Notes under the pieces: model-generated
The model's database searches: none
What the model was told of the DNA's origin: nothing
The model's input: only the letters and a program-made list of their open reading frames with translations
Shown here: positions 6,760 through 13,908 of the stretch, one piece after another
Position numbering within the stretch: position 1 is the first letter of the stretch
How the letters are laid out: every line of letters begins with the position of its first letter
DNA from: Pseudolysobacter sp.
Lineage (GTDB): Bacteria; Pseudomonadota; Gammaproteobacteria; Xanthomonadales; Rhodanobacteraceae
Direction: 5' to 3'
DNA length: 13,908 nt
Assembly: GCA_025351985.1 (NCBI GenBank)
Contig: JANXUW010000576.1
Location: 1 to 13,908 of the forward strand
Made by a program: the position numbers and the translations under genes

Positions 6760-8250
6760 ATGGAATTTTTATTCGACGGGTCGCTGGCGACACCGGTGTT
6801 GATCTTGCTCGCGGCGGCGCTGCTGCTCGCGCTGGGTTTCGAGTTCGTCAACGGTTTCCACGATACCGCCAACGCGGTCGCCACGGTGATCTACACACAT
6901 ACGCTCAAGCCGACGCAGGCGGTTATCTGGTCGGGCATGTGGAATTTTCTCGGCGTGCTTACTTCCTCGGGGCTCGTCGCGTTCGGCATCATCGCGCTAC
7001 TGCCGGTAGAACTGATTATCAACGTCGGTTCGGGCGCGAGTTTTGCGATGGTGTTCGCGTTGCTGGTATCGGCGATCATCTGGAATCTCGGCACGTGGTA
7101 TCTCGGTTTGCCGGCGTCAAGTTCGCATACTTTGATCGGTTCGATCGTTGGTGTCGGTCTCATGAATTCGCTGATGAGCGCCGGCTCGAAATTCGGCGAA
7201 GGCGTGAACTGGGGCAAGGTGTCGGACGTCGGCATGTCGTTGCTGATCTCGCCGCTGATCGGTTTTGTCTGCGCCGCGTTGTTGTTGTGGCTGGCGAAAA
7301 AACTCATCAGCAATCCCGATTTGTATCGTGCGCCGGAAGGCAACAAACCGCCGCCGCTGTGGATTCGCGCCATCCTCATGCTGACGTGCACGGGCGTGAG
7401 TTTTGCGCACGGTTCCAACGACGGGCAGAAAGGCATGGGCCTGATCATGCTGATCCTGATCGGCATCGTTCCGGCGACGTATGCGTTGAACCCGGATACA
7501 TCACCCGAGCAGATCCACAAAATCGTCGCCTCCACGCAAAGCATCGCCAGCGTGCTGCAGCTGAGCGGCAAGGTGCAGCCGATGACGGCCGATGAGGCGA
7601 AGGATGCATTGTCGCAGTACCTGCGCGCCGGCAAGCTCGATGACAAAATCTATGCCGCGCTCGCGCAGAAAAATCAGGAAGTCGCCAACACCATCGCCAG
7701 CGCAAATGCGTTCAAGGATATTCCGGTGGAGTCACGCCGCACGCTGCGCAGCGATATTTATCTGCTCAGCGAATCGATCGGCAAACTGGTCAAGGCCGAT
7801 ACCAGCATCACGCCGGAAAATCGCACCACGCTCAACGCCTATAAAGATCAGATCAAGGGCGTGACCAATTTCATTCCGACCTGGGTCAAGGTGGCCGTTG
7901 CGCTGGCGCTCGGCCTCGGCACGATGATCGGTTGGAAACGCATCGTGGTCACGGTCGGCGAAAAAATCGGCAAGGCGCATCTCACCTATGCGCAAGGCGC
8001 ATCGGCCGAACTCGTGGCGATGGTCACGATCGGCGCGGCGGACGTGATGGGCTTGCCGGTGAGCACCACACATGTGCTTTCGTCAGGCATCGCCGGCACG
8101 ATGTTCGCGAACAAATCCGGGCTGCAGCGCGATACCGTGCGCAACCTGATTCTGGCGTGGGTGCTGACGTTGCCGGTGTGCGTATTCATGGGCGCGATGC
8201 TGTTCGCCGGCGGCTTGTTCATGGTGCTGCGCGTGTTCGGCATGCATTGA
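6760..8250 (+). CDS. Inorganic phosphate transporter, PiT family
   Basis: A 496-residue inner-membrane carrier, the size of E. coli PitA (about 499), for low-affinity import of metal-phosphate or phosphate with protons. Two inverted PiT signatures are present: NGFHDTANAVAT at 31-42 and FAHGSNDGQKGMG starting at 215, each with the essential Asp/Asn pattern. About ten hydrophobic segments lie before residue 240 and after 375. The hydrophilic stretch 245-375, rich in Ala, Lys and Gln, is the central cytoplasmic loop. A second pair of half-repeats reads PASSSHTLIG (about 119-128) and PVSTTHVLSSG near 431, as expected of the family. GGGGGA lies upstream at normal spacing. No PhoU-like (DUF47) partner gene is adjacent, unlike many PiT loci. 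The gene ends before a terminator hairpin. Confidence 0.95.
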   Translation: MEFLFDGSLATPVLILLAAALLLALGFEFVNGFHDTANAVATVIYTHTLKPTQAVIWSGMWNFLGVLTSSGLVAFGIIALLPVELIINVGSGASFAMVFALLVSAIIWNLGTWYLGLPASSSHTLIGSIVGVGLMNSLMSAGSKFGEGVNWGKVSDVGMSLLISPLIGFVCAALLLWLAKKLISNPDLYRAPEGNKPPPLWIRAILMLTCTGVSFAHGSNDGQKGMGLIMLILIGIVPATYALNPDTSPEQIHKIVASTQSIASVLQLSGKVQPMTADEAKDALSQYLRAGKLDDKIYAALAQKNQEVANTIASANAFKDIPVESRRTLRSDIYLLSESIGKLVKADTSITPENRTTLNAYKDQIKGVTNFIPTWVKVAVALALGLGTMIGWKRIVVTVGEKIGKAHLTYAQGASAELVAMVTIGAADVMGLPVSTTHVLSSGIAGTMFANKSGLQRDTVRNLILAWVLTLPVCVFMGAMLFAGGLFMVLRVFGMH

Positions 8251-8266
8251 TGCGGTTATCTCAATT

Positions 8267-8291
8267 CCGCGCAGCCTGCTGGGCTGCGCGG
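8267..8291. terminator. Hairpin between convergent genes
   Basis: A perfect 10-bp GC-rich stem, CCGCGCAGCC / GGCTGCGCGG, with a 5-base loop lies 16 bases after the transporter stop and 31 bases from the stop of the convergent small secreted-protein gene. The plus-strand tail is only TT, with no long T run, so it may work in both directions with factor help. Confidence 0.65.
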
Positions 8292-8322
8292 TTGGCAAAT
8301 CCTTTCGCGAATCAGCACGTGC

Positions 8323-8757
8323 TCAGTCGTTGTTGACCGTAATAATCTTTATTTTGTCGTCCGCCTCGTTCAACCACACCTCGCCATCGCCGAGCATGAT
8401 GCCCTGATCGTTCCAGAACACGCAGCGGTAATCGTTTGCGGAACGAAAGCGCGCGGCGAGGATGGCCGCGGTGACTTTCTGAGTAAACACCTCGTCGAAA
8501 TTCGCCAGTAATTGACTGCGCCGCAACTGCACGCTTTTGCCGCCCAGCGCCGTGCGCAGCGGAAACTGGACGAGGTCGGCCACCGCGGTATTGTCCTCAC
8601 GCGAGATCGCGCGTTGCAGCGATGTCAGAAACGACGCTGCCGCAGCTTCGCTGGAAAAAGGGAACGCCCCGGGTACGCTGCCGTCATCGCACGCGGCGCC
8701 GCAAAGGCTTGTTGCCAGCAAGATAGGAAGCGATAAAAAAAGTCGGCGCAGCATCAT
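8323..8757 (-). CDS. Small secreted protein, possibly NTF2-like fold
   Basis: A protein of about 144 residues. The N-terminus MMLRRLFLSLPILLATSLCGAA is a signal peptide (basic start, hydrophobic core, small residues at the likely cleavage site before CDDG). The cysteine after GAA is not in a good lipobox, since position -3 is Gly, so lipidation is doubtful. The mature part, with a helix like FLTSLQRAISREDNTAVADL followed by VQFPLR and ending VFWNDQGIMLGDGEVWL, resembles small SnoaL/NTF2-like periplasmic proteins. That is an inference from pattern only. The start at 8757 is supported by GGAA six bases upstream; ATGs at 8754, 8769 and 8772 are close alternatives. The function is unknown. It lies convergent with the transporter and divergent from the LolA-like gene. 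Confidence 0.75.
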   Translation of the reverse strand: MMLRRLFLSLPILLATSLCGAACDDGSVPGAFPFSSEAAAASFLTSLQRAISREDNTAVADLVQFPLRTALGGKSVQLRRSQLLANFDEVFTQKVTAAILAARFRSANDYRCVFWNDQGIMLGDGEVWLNEADDKIKIITVNND

Positions 8758-9054
8758 TTTGCGTTCCATCATTCGTTCGGCGGGATATTCGGACATTAAG
8801 CGCGGACGTCGAGACAGTCAACGCCGCTTTCGTCGCGGCGCGATATTTCCTGGTGCGGCTCGACGCGGGGTTTCGTATCGCACAACGCGACTGCGCGGCA
8901 TGACTTCTGTCGCATGGAGTTAGTCATTGCGGACTAGTAGTATTCGGTCGGACGATGGAGTTGGTAGATCTCCAGATTGGTTTTGCTCGAACTGCATCGT
9001 CTCGTTTTGACGCATACGGCCTTCGTCTGCGCCGGGCTTATGGGAGAGACAGCG
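8758..9054. other. Divergent intergenic region
   Basis: About 297 bases between the small secreted-protein gene and the LolA-like gene must hold promoters for both. No consensus -35/-10 pair, convincing dyad or RNA gene stands out on reading. Confidence 0.4.
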
Positions 9055-9801
9055 ATGCGTGGCACTGATTGGCTGATCACAGCGACGATGATTTTGAGCA
9101 TGGGCACGGCGCATGCGCTGACTGCCGATGAACTCGTGGCGAAAAATATCGAGGCGCGCGGTGGCGCCGAAAAACTGCATGCGATCCAGACGCTGAAACT
9201 CACCGGCAAGCTGGTCGTGAACGGCCAGTTCGAGCTGGCGCTGATGCAGATCAGCAAACGCCCGGCGATGTACCGCAACGAAGCATCGTTGCAGGGATTG
9301 ACCGCGGTGCAGGCTTACGACGGCAAACAGGCGTGGCAGATCCAGCCGTTCGGCGGGCGCAAGGATCCCGAAAAACTTTCTGCCGATGATGCGAAGGATC
9401 TGGCCGAATCCGCTGACATCGACGGCCCGCTGGTCGATTACAAGTCCAAGGGTTACACGCTCGATTATTTCGGCACCGAAGATGTCGATGGCACCGAGGC
9501 ATACAAGCTCAAACTCACGAAAAAAGACGGCGATATCGAAATCGTCTATCTCGATCCCGATCATTTTCTCGAAATCCGTTCGCTGACCCAGCGCATCGTG
9601 CATGGCGTCGAGCAGGTCAACGAAACCGACTTCGGCGAGTTCGAAAAAGTAAATGGCGTGTATCTGCCGTTTGCGATCGAATCCGGCCCGAAAGGTGTCG
9701 CCGACAAACCGCAGAAAATCAGTTTCGACAAGGCCGAAATCAACGTGTCGGCCGACGATGCGACCTTCCACTTCCCGGCCAGCGCCGGCGTAGCCAAGTG
9801 A
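9055..9801 (+). CDS. Periplasmic LolA/LolB-like protein (COG2834-type outer-membrane lipoprotein-sorting family)
   Basis: A 248-residue secreted protein. Residues 1-21 (MRGTDWLITATMILSMGTAHA) are a signal peptide cleaved after AHA. The mature start TADELVAKNIEARGGAEKLHAI is typical of the LolA-like family (COG2834), whose members have an unclosed beta-barrel that can bind lipids or lipoproteins. The body alternates strands (LTGKLVVNGQFELALMQIS, AYDGKQAWQIQPFGG, YTLDYFGTEDVDGTEAYKL, IEIVYLDPDHFLEIRS), ending with VYLPFAIES. Family annotation does not prove Lol function, since true LolA is usually encoded elsewhere. The start at 9055 has GGGAGAG at good spacing; an open frame from 8977 adds 26 unlikely residues. 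The next gene starts 13 bases after the stop, so the two are almost certainly co-transcribed. Confidence 0.85.
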   Translation: MRGTDWLITATMILSMGTAHALTADELVAKNIEARGGAEKLHAIQTLKLTGKLVVNGQFELALMQISKRPAMYRNEASLQGLTAVQAYDGKQAWQIQPFGGRKDPEKLSADDAKDLAESADIDGPLVDYKSKGYTLDYFGTEDVDGTEAYKLKLTKKDGDIEIVYLDPDHFLEIRSLTQRIVHGVEQVNETDFGEFEKVNGVYLPFAIESGPKGVADKPQKISFDKAEINVSADDATFHFPASAGVAK

Positions 9802-9814
9802 TCGGGAGATGACC

Positions 9815-12800
9815 ATGAAACGATTGATCCAACTCACGTTCGCTACGCTTGCCGCATCGATATTTGCCACGGTTACCGCAACTGCGGCAGCGCCGGTGCC
9901 GCTCAAATTCGATGCCGGAAGTATTTCCGGACTCAGCGCGCGCAACATCGGCTCGGCGACGATGAGCGGGCGTATCGCCGCGATCGATGCGGTTGATGAA
10001 AAGAATGGCAAGACCACGATTTATGTCGGCGCCGCGAGTGGCGGTGTGTGGAAATCCAGCGATGGCGGCACGACCTACAAGCCGGTTTTTGATCTGCAGA
10101 ATGTGCAGTCGATCGGTGCGATCACGATTGATCCGAGCGATCCGCGCACGATCTGGGTCGGCACCGGCGAGCCGTGGACACGCAACAGTGTTTCGGTTGG
10201 CGACGGTATCTACAAGTCCAGCGACGGTGGCGAAACCTGGACGCATCTCGGTCTCGAAAATTCCGAACGCATTGCCAAGATCATCGTCGATCCGAAAGAT
10301 CGCAACACGGTTTACGCGTGTGTTCCGGGCAAGCTCTGGAGCGACTCCGCCGAACGTGGTTTGTACAAAACCAGCGATGGCGGCAAAAACTGGTCACTGG
10401 TTTTGAAGGGCGCAAATCCATCGACCGGTTGCGCATCGATCAGCATGGATCCGCAAAATAGCGGTGTGATGTTTGCGTCTTTGTGGGATTTCCGCCGCAA
10501 GGGTTGGACGTTCCGTTCGGGCGGCGAAAACCCCACTTCGCCGAGCGGCAGCGGCCTGTTCCGCAGCAGTGACGGCGGTACGCATTGGACCGAAGTCAGC
10601 GACAAAACCAACAAGGGGTTTCCGGTAAAACCTTACGGCCGCATCGCGGTGACGGTCGCGCCATCGAACAATAAAATCGTCTATGCATTGGTCGAATCGC
10701 CGCGCAGCGCTTTGTTTCGTTCGGACGATGGTGGCCAGACCTGGGAAGAACGCGATCGCAGCCAGTTCATGGTATGGCGGCCGTTTTATTTCGCGACCTT
10801 GTTCGTCGATCCGAGCAATCCCGAGCACCTGTTCAAACCCGACCTCGGCCTGATCATGAGCGAGGATGGCGGCAAGAGTTTTTCCAACGCATCGGGCGGC
10901 ACGCATGGCGATCATCACGCGGTGTGGATCGATCCGAAAAATCCGCAACAGGTTATCAGTGGCGACGATGGCGGCATCTGGTATTCGCAGGACGCCGGCA
11001 GCAAATGGCGCAAGGGCGAAAATCTGCCGATCTCGCAGTTCTATCATGTCAGTGTCGATGATCGCGATCCGTACCAGGTTTACGGCGGTTTGCAGGACAA
11101 TAGCTCGTGGGTCGGGCAGTCCGAATATCCGGGCGGCGTGGGCAACGCGCAGTGGGAAAACATGTATGGCGGCGATGGTTTCTGGTCGTTCTCCGACCCG
11201 GCCGATCCGGATTATTTGTATACCGAAGCGCAAGGCGGCACGATCGGGCGGGTCAATCGTAAGACGCATGAGATCCGCGATATCCAGCCACGCGCCAATT
11301 TCCACGAGAAGCTGCGCTTCAACTGGAACACGCCGATTGCGTTGAGCCCGAACGAGAAAGGCACGATCTACATCGGCGCGCAGTTTCTGTTTCGCTCGCG
11401 CGATCACGGCCAGTCGTGGGATCGCATCTCACCGGATCTGACCAGCAACGATCCGCTCAAGCAGAAACAGGAAGAATCCGGCGGCGTGACCGTGGACAAT
11501 TCTGCCGCGGAAATGCATACCACGATCTATTCGATCAGCGAGTCGCCGAAGAATGGCCAGTTGATCTGGGTCGGCACCGATGACGGCAATCTGCAACTCA
11601 CACGCGATGGCGGCAAGAGCTGGAACAATATGGTCGGCAACATTCCGGGCCTGCCGAAAAATGCGTGGGTATCGTGGGTGGAGGCGAGCCGTTTCGATGA
11701 ATCCGTGGTGTATGCCGCGTTCGATCGCCACAGTTTCGGCGACATGCAGCCGTGGGTTTATCGCAGCAAGGATTACGGCAAAACGTGGACGCGTATCGTC
11801 GCCCCAGCGCAAGGCGTGCGCGGTTATGCGCATGTGATCCGCGAAGATACGCGCAAATCGGAGCTGCTGTTTCTCGGCACCGAATTCGGCTTGTGGGTGT
11901 CGATCGACGGCGGTACGCAATGGGCGCAATACAAGGGCGGCAATTTCCCGAATGTCGCGGTGCGCGATCTGGTGGTGCAGCCGCGCACGTCGGATCTGGT
12001 AATCGCAACGCACGGCCGTGGCATCTGGATCATCGATGACATCACGCCATTGCGCGCGCTCACGCCATCGGTGTTGAATCTGGAAGCGGGCTTTATCGAA
12101 GCGCGTCCGCAGCAGCAACGTCTGAACGCGCAAGGCGGCTGGCCCGGCGGCGATGCGGTGTTCACCGGCGACAATCCGCCGAACGCCGCGGTAATCACGT
12201 ATTACCAGAAATCGCGACACCTGTTCGGCAAGATCACGCTGGAAATTCTCGACAGCAAAGGCGTCGTCATCGACAGCATCGCCGCGAGCAAACGGCGTGG
12301 TTTGAATCGCGTGACGTGGGGCATGCGGGTGAAGCCGCCGCGTGTGCCGTCGGCCGCGCAAGTTGCGTTTAACGCCTCGCAAGGGCCGCGGGTTTTACCG
12401 GGCGATTACACCGTGCGATTGACCAAGGGCGAACAAGTTTATTCGGCGCCATTGAAGATCGGCATTGATGCGCGTGCGAAATATCCGCTGGCCGAACGGC
12501 AGCAGGAATTCGACGCCGCGATGCGCGTGCATGCCTTGTTCGGCACGATGACCGATCTGGTGTATCGCATCAACGCGGCGCGTAGCGGCGTGCAGGAACG
12601 CAGCGGCAAACTGCCCGAAAAAGATGCGTTGCGTGCCCAGCTCGCCGCCTATTGCAGCAAGCTCGACGAGGTGCGCAAGCAGATCGTTGCGACCAAGGAA
12701 GGCGGCGCGATCACCGGCGAAGAACGTATCCGCGAACACATGGATTCGCTGTACGGCGCGATCGTCAATTACGAGGGGCGTCCGAGCGACTACCAGCTCG

Positions 12801-13003
12801 CCGCGATCGATACGCAGCAGCGCGAGCTGGCCGATGTCGCCGAGCAGTTCAAGAAGCTCAATGGCGAGCAATTGACCAAGCTCAACACCGCGCTCTCCGC
12901 CAAACAATTGCCGCCGATCGCGATCCCCGACGCGGCGCCGGAAGAAGCCGGCAAGCAGTCCGCGAGCGGCGACAAAAAAGGCGGCTGGCTGGAACGCGAC
13001 TGA
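9815..13003 (+). CDS. Large secreted Asp-box (BNR/sortilin-like) beta-propeller protein
   Basis: A 1062-residue exported protein. Residues 1 to about 26 are a signal peptide (MKRLIQLTFATLAASIFA, small residues after). About 30-740 are built of WD40/YVTN/BNR-like repeats with eleven Asp-box-like turns (S/T-x-D-x-G-x-T/S-W type), with Asp near residues 83, 137, 188, 253, 305, 351, 393, 530, 598, 653 and 698. This suggests one large or two stacked propellers, as in sortilin-VPS10 and oligoxyloglucan hydrolases. The repeats close with ATHGRGIWIIDDITPL. The remaining C-terminus has a beta-rich module containing LPGDYTVRL and then a helical, charged tail. Such proteins are often called glycosyl hydrolases, but no catalytic pair can be assigned here. 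The start at 9815 is chosen over ATG 9809 because GGGAG (9804-9808) is correctly spaced only for the former. It is the second gene of an operon with the LolA-like protein. Confidence 0.9.
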   Translation: MKRLIQLTFATLAASIFATVTATAAAPVPLKFDAGSISGLSARNIGSATMSGRIAAIDAVDEKNGKTTIYVGAASGGVWKSSDGGTTYKPVFDLQNVQSIGAITIDPSDPRTIWVGTGEPWTRNSVSVGDGIYKSSDGGETWTHLGLENSERIAKIIVDPKDRNTVYACVPGKLWSDSAERGLYKTSDGGKNWSLVLKGANPSTGCASISMDPQNSGVMFASLWDFRRKGWTFRSGGENPTSPSGSGLFRSSDGGTHWTEVSDKTNKGFPVKPYGRIAVTVAPSNNKIVYALVESPRSALFRSDDGGQTWEERDRSQFMVWRPFYFATLFVDPSNPEHLFKPDLGLIMSEDGGKSFSNASGGTHGDHHAVWIDPKNPQQVISGDDGGIWYSQDAGSKWRKGENLPISQFYHVSVDDRDPYQVYGGLQDNSSWVGQSEYPGGVGNAQWENMYGGDGFWSFSDPADPDYLYTEAQGGTIGRVNRKTHEIRDIQPRANFHEKLRFNWNTPIALSPNEKGTIYIGAQFLFRSRDHGQSWDRISPDLTSNDPLKQKQEESGGVTVDNSAAEMHTTIYSISESPKNGQLIWVGTDDGNLQLTRDGGKSWNNMVGNIPGLPKNAWVSWVEASRFDESVVYAAFDRHSFGDMQPWVYRSKDYGKTWTRIVAPAQGVRGYAHVIREDTRKSELLFLGTEFGLWVSIDGGTQWAQYKGGNFPNVAVRDLVVQPRTSDLVIATHGRGIWIIDDITPLRALTPSVLNLEAGFIEARPQQQRLNAQGGWPGGDAVFTGDNPPNAAVITYYQKSRHLFGKITLEILDSKGVVIDSIAASKRRGLNRVTWGMRVKPPRVPSAAQVAFNASQGPRVLPGDYTVRLTKGEQVYSAPLKIGIDARAKYPLAERQQEFDAAMRVHALFGTMTDLVYRINAARSGVQERSGKLPEKDALRAQLAAYCSKLDEVRKQIVATKEGGAITGEERIREHMDSLYGAIVNYEGRPSDYQLAAIDTQQRELADVAEQFKKLNGEQLTKLNTALSAKQLPPIAIPDAAPEEAGKQSASGDKKGGWLERD

Positions 13004-13017
13004 TATCGATGCTCGGT

Positions 13018-13060
13018 GCTGGCTGATCCCGGCCGATCAAATCGGTCGGGATCAGCCAGC
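13018..13060. terminator. Long near-perfect hairpin between convergent genes
   Basis: A 14-bp perfect stem (GCTGGCTGATCCCG at 13018-13031 with 13047-13060) continues inward as six more pairs, one of them G-U, to a 3-base loop at 13038-13040. It starts 15 bases after the propeller-gene stop and ends 19 bases before the stop of the opposing cytochrome gene. No T-run follows on either strand, so it may act as a bidirectional terminator, a 3'-end stabiliser or both. Confidence 0.65.
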
Positions 13061-13078
13061 GATATTACGAGCGGGATT

Positions 13079-13477
13079 TCAGCGAAATTCGCGATGGCAG
13101 TTGTCGCAATGTTCGCCGATCGCGGCGACGTTTCTGCTCAACGCCAGACAATCCGAAATCGGCGCAGTCATCGACTGATCCAGTGTGACGCGCAATTTTT
13201 CGGCGTAACGATGGAACGTCGGATCGACCTCATCCTGAGGATACATCGCCGGTTCGATTTCCTGCGTGGCGTTGCGCAGCCGCTGCAGTAACGCGGCACT
13301 CCCGGTCGCATCACATGGCTGCACTTTTGCGATGTCGCGCAACCTGCCGAGATCGTTTTGCAGCACCGCCATCACGCCGCGCGGGTAAGCACTGCGCTGT
13401 TGTTGCGCGTTGATCGCGAGTGCCGCGATCGCGCCGCCGAGCACCGCGCCGAGGATAAAAAGTACCAGCAAACGCAT
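13079..13477 (-). CDS. Small cytochrome c'-like haem protein
   Basis: A 132-residue exported protein with a single c-type haem motif, C124-D-N-C127-H128, four residues from the C-terminus. A CxxCH at the very end is the mark of the class II (cytochrome c', four-helix bundle) group. Residues 1-22 (MRLLVLFILGAVLGGAIAALAI) form a signal peptide or uncleaved anchor. The rest is predicted helical (GVMAVLQNDLGRLRDIA, ALLQRLRNATQEIE, HRYAEKLRVTLDQSM, SDCLALSRNVAAIGEH). Cys55 and Cys110 are extra cysteines that could form a disulfide. The start at 13477 has GGAG seven bases upstream; the frame is open to 13567 without family support. It should act in the periplasm in electron transfer or gas binding; the partner is not visible. 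It is convergent with the propeller gene. Confidence 0.8.
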   Translation of the reverse strand: MRLLVLFILGAVLGGAIAALAINAQQQRSAYPRGVMAVLQNDLGRLRDIAKVQPCDATGSAALLQRLRNATQEIEPAMYPQDEVDPTFHRYAEKLRVTLDQSMTAPISDCLALSRNVAAIGEHCDNCHREFR

Positions 13478-13594
13478 GGCGGTTCTCCGCTTCAATTCGA
13501 TACGCAGCATGATAACCGAGCGCTGGGCAATCCCGTTTTGACACGTGCGCGGCTGTGCCCGCCGCAACCGATATTTTTGCCAATGCGCACGCGG

Positions 13595-13623
13595 TTGACA
13601 TGTCGTATGGCGGATACTAAAAT
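13595..13623 (+). promoter_or_regulatory. Near-consensus sigma-70 promoter
   Basis: TTGACA at 13595-13600 (perfect -35) and TAAAAT at 13618-13623 (-10, one mismatch to TATAAT) are separated by exactly 17 bases. Transcription would start near 13630, leaving a leader of about 210 bases before the ATG at 13843. Confidence 0.7.
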
Positions 13624-13671
13624 CCGCGCGCCTTGGCTGCTACGAGGCCTGTGCTATCAACCGGAACCCGA

Positions 13672-13794
13672 ATGGATTGTCCCCCTAGTCGCTGCGCCTA
13701 TCGTCGTGTGATCACGCGAAAGCCGGCGTCGTTATCCTGCCTTGTGAATATCTGCATCGACCGCATCCGGTCGGGCGGCACTTTCCGCGATTAG
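13672..13794 (+). CDS. Candidate 40-residue upstream ORF / leader peptide
   Basis: It lies inside the transcribed leader. An ATG at 13672 is preceded by GGAA with a 5-base gap (13663-13666) and opens a frame of 40 codons ending in TAG at 13792-13794. The peptide begins MDCPPSRCAYRRVITRKP and has four Cys and many Arg. A double proline near the start followed by RR is loosely reminiscent of ribosome-stalling leader peptides such as mgtL, though this is an analogy and not homology. Its stop codon falls at the loop edge of a hairpin (13780-13800), just before the hairpin that hides the next gene's ribosome binding site. This geometry suits translation-coupled control. It could also be a chance open frame. 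Confidence 0.4.
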   Translation: MDCPPSRCAYRRVITRKPASLSCLVNICIDRIRSGGTFRD

Positions 13795-13842
13795 GAAAGT
13801 TCCGACTCGGCTCCTGCGTTATCGGCGCAGTGGAGTCGAGTC
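13758..13842 (+). promoter_or_regulatory. Leader hairpins including a Shine-Dalgarno-sequestering stem
   Basis: Three stems follow each other. Stem A (13758-13763 with 13768-13773) has a CATC loop. Stem B (13780-13786 with 13794-13800) is a perfect ACTTTCC/GGAAAGT pairing. Stem C pairs 13804-13814 with 13832-13842 (11 pairs, one G-U) and continues as TGCG/CGCA (13815-13818 with 13826-13829) beyond a 2-base bulge. The GGAG at 13832-13835, seven bases before the ATG at 13843, lies entirely within stem C, so the ribosome binding site should be closed by default. I recognise no known riboswitch aptamer upstream. Confidence 0.6.
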
Positions 13843-13908
13843 ATGAATCTGATCATTTTGTTTCGTGCAGCCGTGGGCCGCATTTCTTCCCTTCGCGCGC
13901 GTGACGCG
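13843..13908 (+). CDS. 5' end of an unidentified protein gene, cut by window edge
   Basis: ATG at 13843 follows GGAG by seven bases and opens 22 codons to the window end, beginning MNLIILFRAAVGRISS. The first residues are hydrophobic and then basic. That could be a short membrane-proximal start, but too little is present to name a family. The strong promoter, long structured leader and correctly spaced (though buried) ribosome binding site argue that it is a real, regulated gene. Confidence 0.5.
   Translation, partial: MNLIILFRAAVGRISSLRARDA

Noticed and set aside
4531-6760. Search for integrase, tRNA or direct-repeat borders of the rloAB island
   Set aside because: None could be seen by eye at either edge, so no mobile-element call is made.
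6678-7595. Plus-strand open frame of 305 codons
   Set aside because: It overlaps the PiT transporter in another frame and has arginine-rich translation without homology features.
8920-10017. Minus-strand open frame of 365 codons
   Set aside because: It is antisense to the LolA-like gene and the start of the propeller gene, both of which have signal peptides and ribosome binding sites.
10394-12382. Two long minus-strand open frames (10394-11407 and 11429-12382)
   Set aside because: These are shadows of the propeller gene; the repeated Asp-box codons create long antisense frames.
12395-12907. Minus-strand 170-codon frame with a plausible-looking hydrophobic mix
   Set aside because: It is antisense to the C-terminal helical tail of the propeller gene and has no ribosome binding site or motif.
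13607-13711. Short frame starting at ATG 13607 beginning MADTKIRAP
   Set aside because: Its start lies within the promoter between the -35 and -10, so it would not be in the transcript, and it lacks a ribosome binding site.

Overview
The window looks like chromosomal DNA of a GC-rich gammaproteobacterium, most likely of the Lysobacterales (Xanthomonadales). This rests on base composition (about 60% G+C in most genes), proteobacterial Shine-Dalgarno spacing and gene content: a YqjM-type ene-reductase, pirin, PiT phosphate transporter, LolA-like secreted protein and a large Asp-box propeller protein. The lineage is an inference from gene style. There are no rRNA or tRNA genes, no CRISPR array and no transposase.

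Layout. Positions 1-1519 (minus) hold most of a molybdopterin oxidoreductase that runs off the left edge. After a 352-base gap come a plus-strand Old-Yellow-Enzyme gene (1872-2933), a three-armed terminator region, a minus-strand GyrI-like effector-binding protein (3049-3513) and, divergent from it, a plus-strand pirin (3661-4530). Positions 4571-6494 (minus) carry a visibly AT-richer two-gene cassette, rloA-rloB, with the genes overlapping by 8 bases. It encodes an ABC/AAA-type ATPase and a TOPRIM-like partner, which is the architecture of a phage-defence module. A plus-strand PiT phosphate transporter (6760-8250) follows, convergent with a small secreted protein (8323-8757, minus) across a terminator hairpin. 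Then comes a tight plus-strand two-gene operon: a LolA-like periplasmic protein (9055-9801) and a 1062-residue secreted Asp-box beta-propeller protein (9815-13003). It ends at a 20-bp hairpin facing a small membrane-anchored or secreted cytochrome c'-like protein (13079-13477, minus).

The right end (13595-13908) is the most regulatory stretch. It holds a near-consensus sigma-70 promoter, a transcribed leader of about 200 bases with a candidate 40-codon upstream ORF, three consecutive hairpins (the last burying the Shine-Dalgarno of the next gene), and the first 22 codons of an unidentified gene cut by the window edge.

The housekeeping and redox genes are mostly independent transcription units. 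The best candidates for an unusual system are the rloAB cassette and the uORF/hairpin leader at the right edge.
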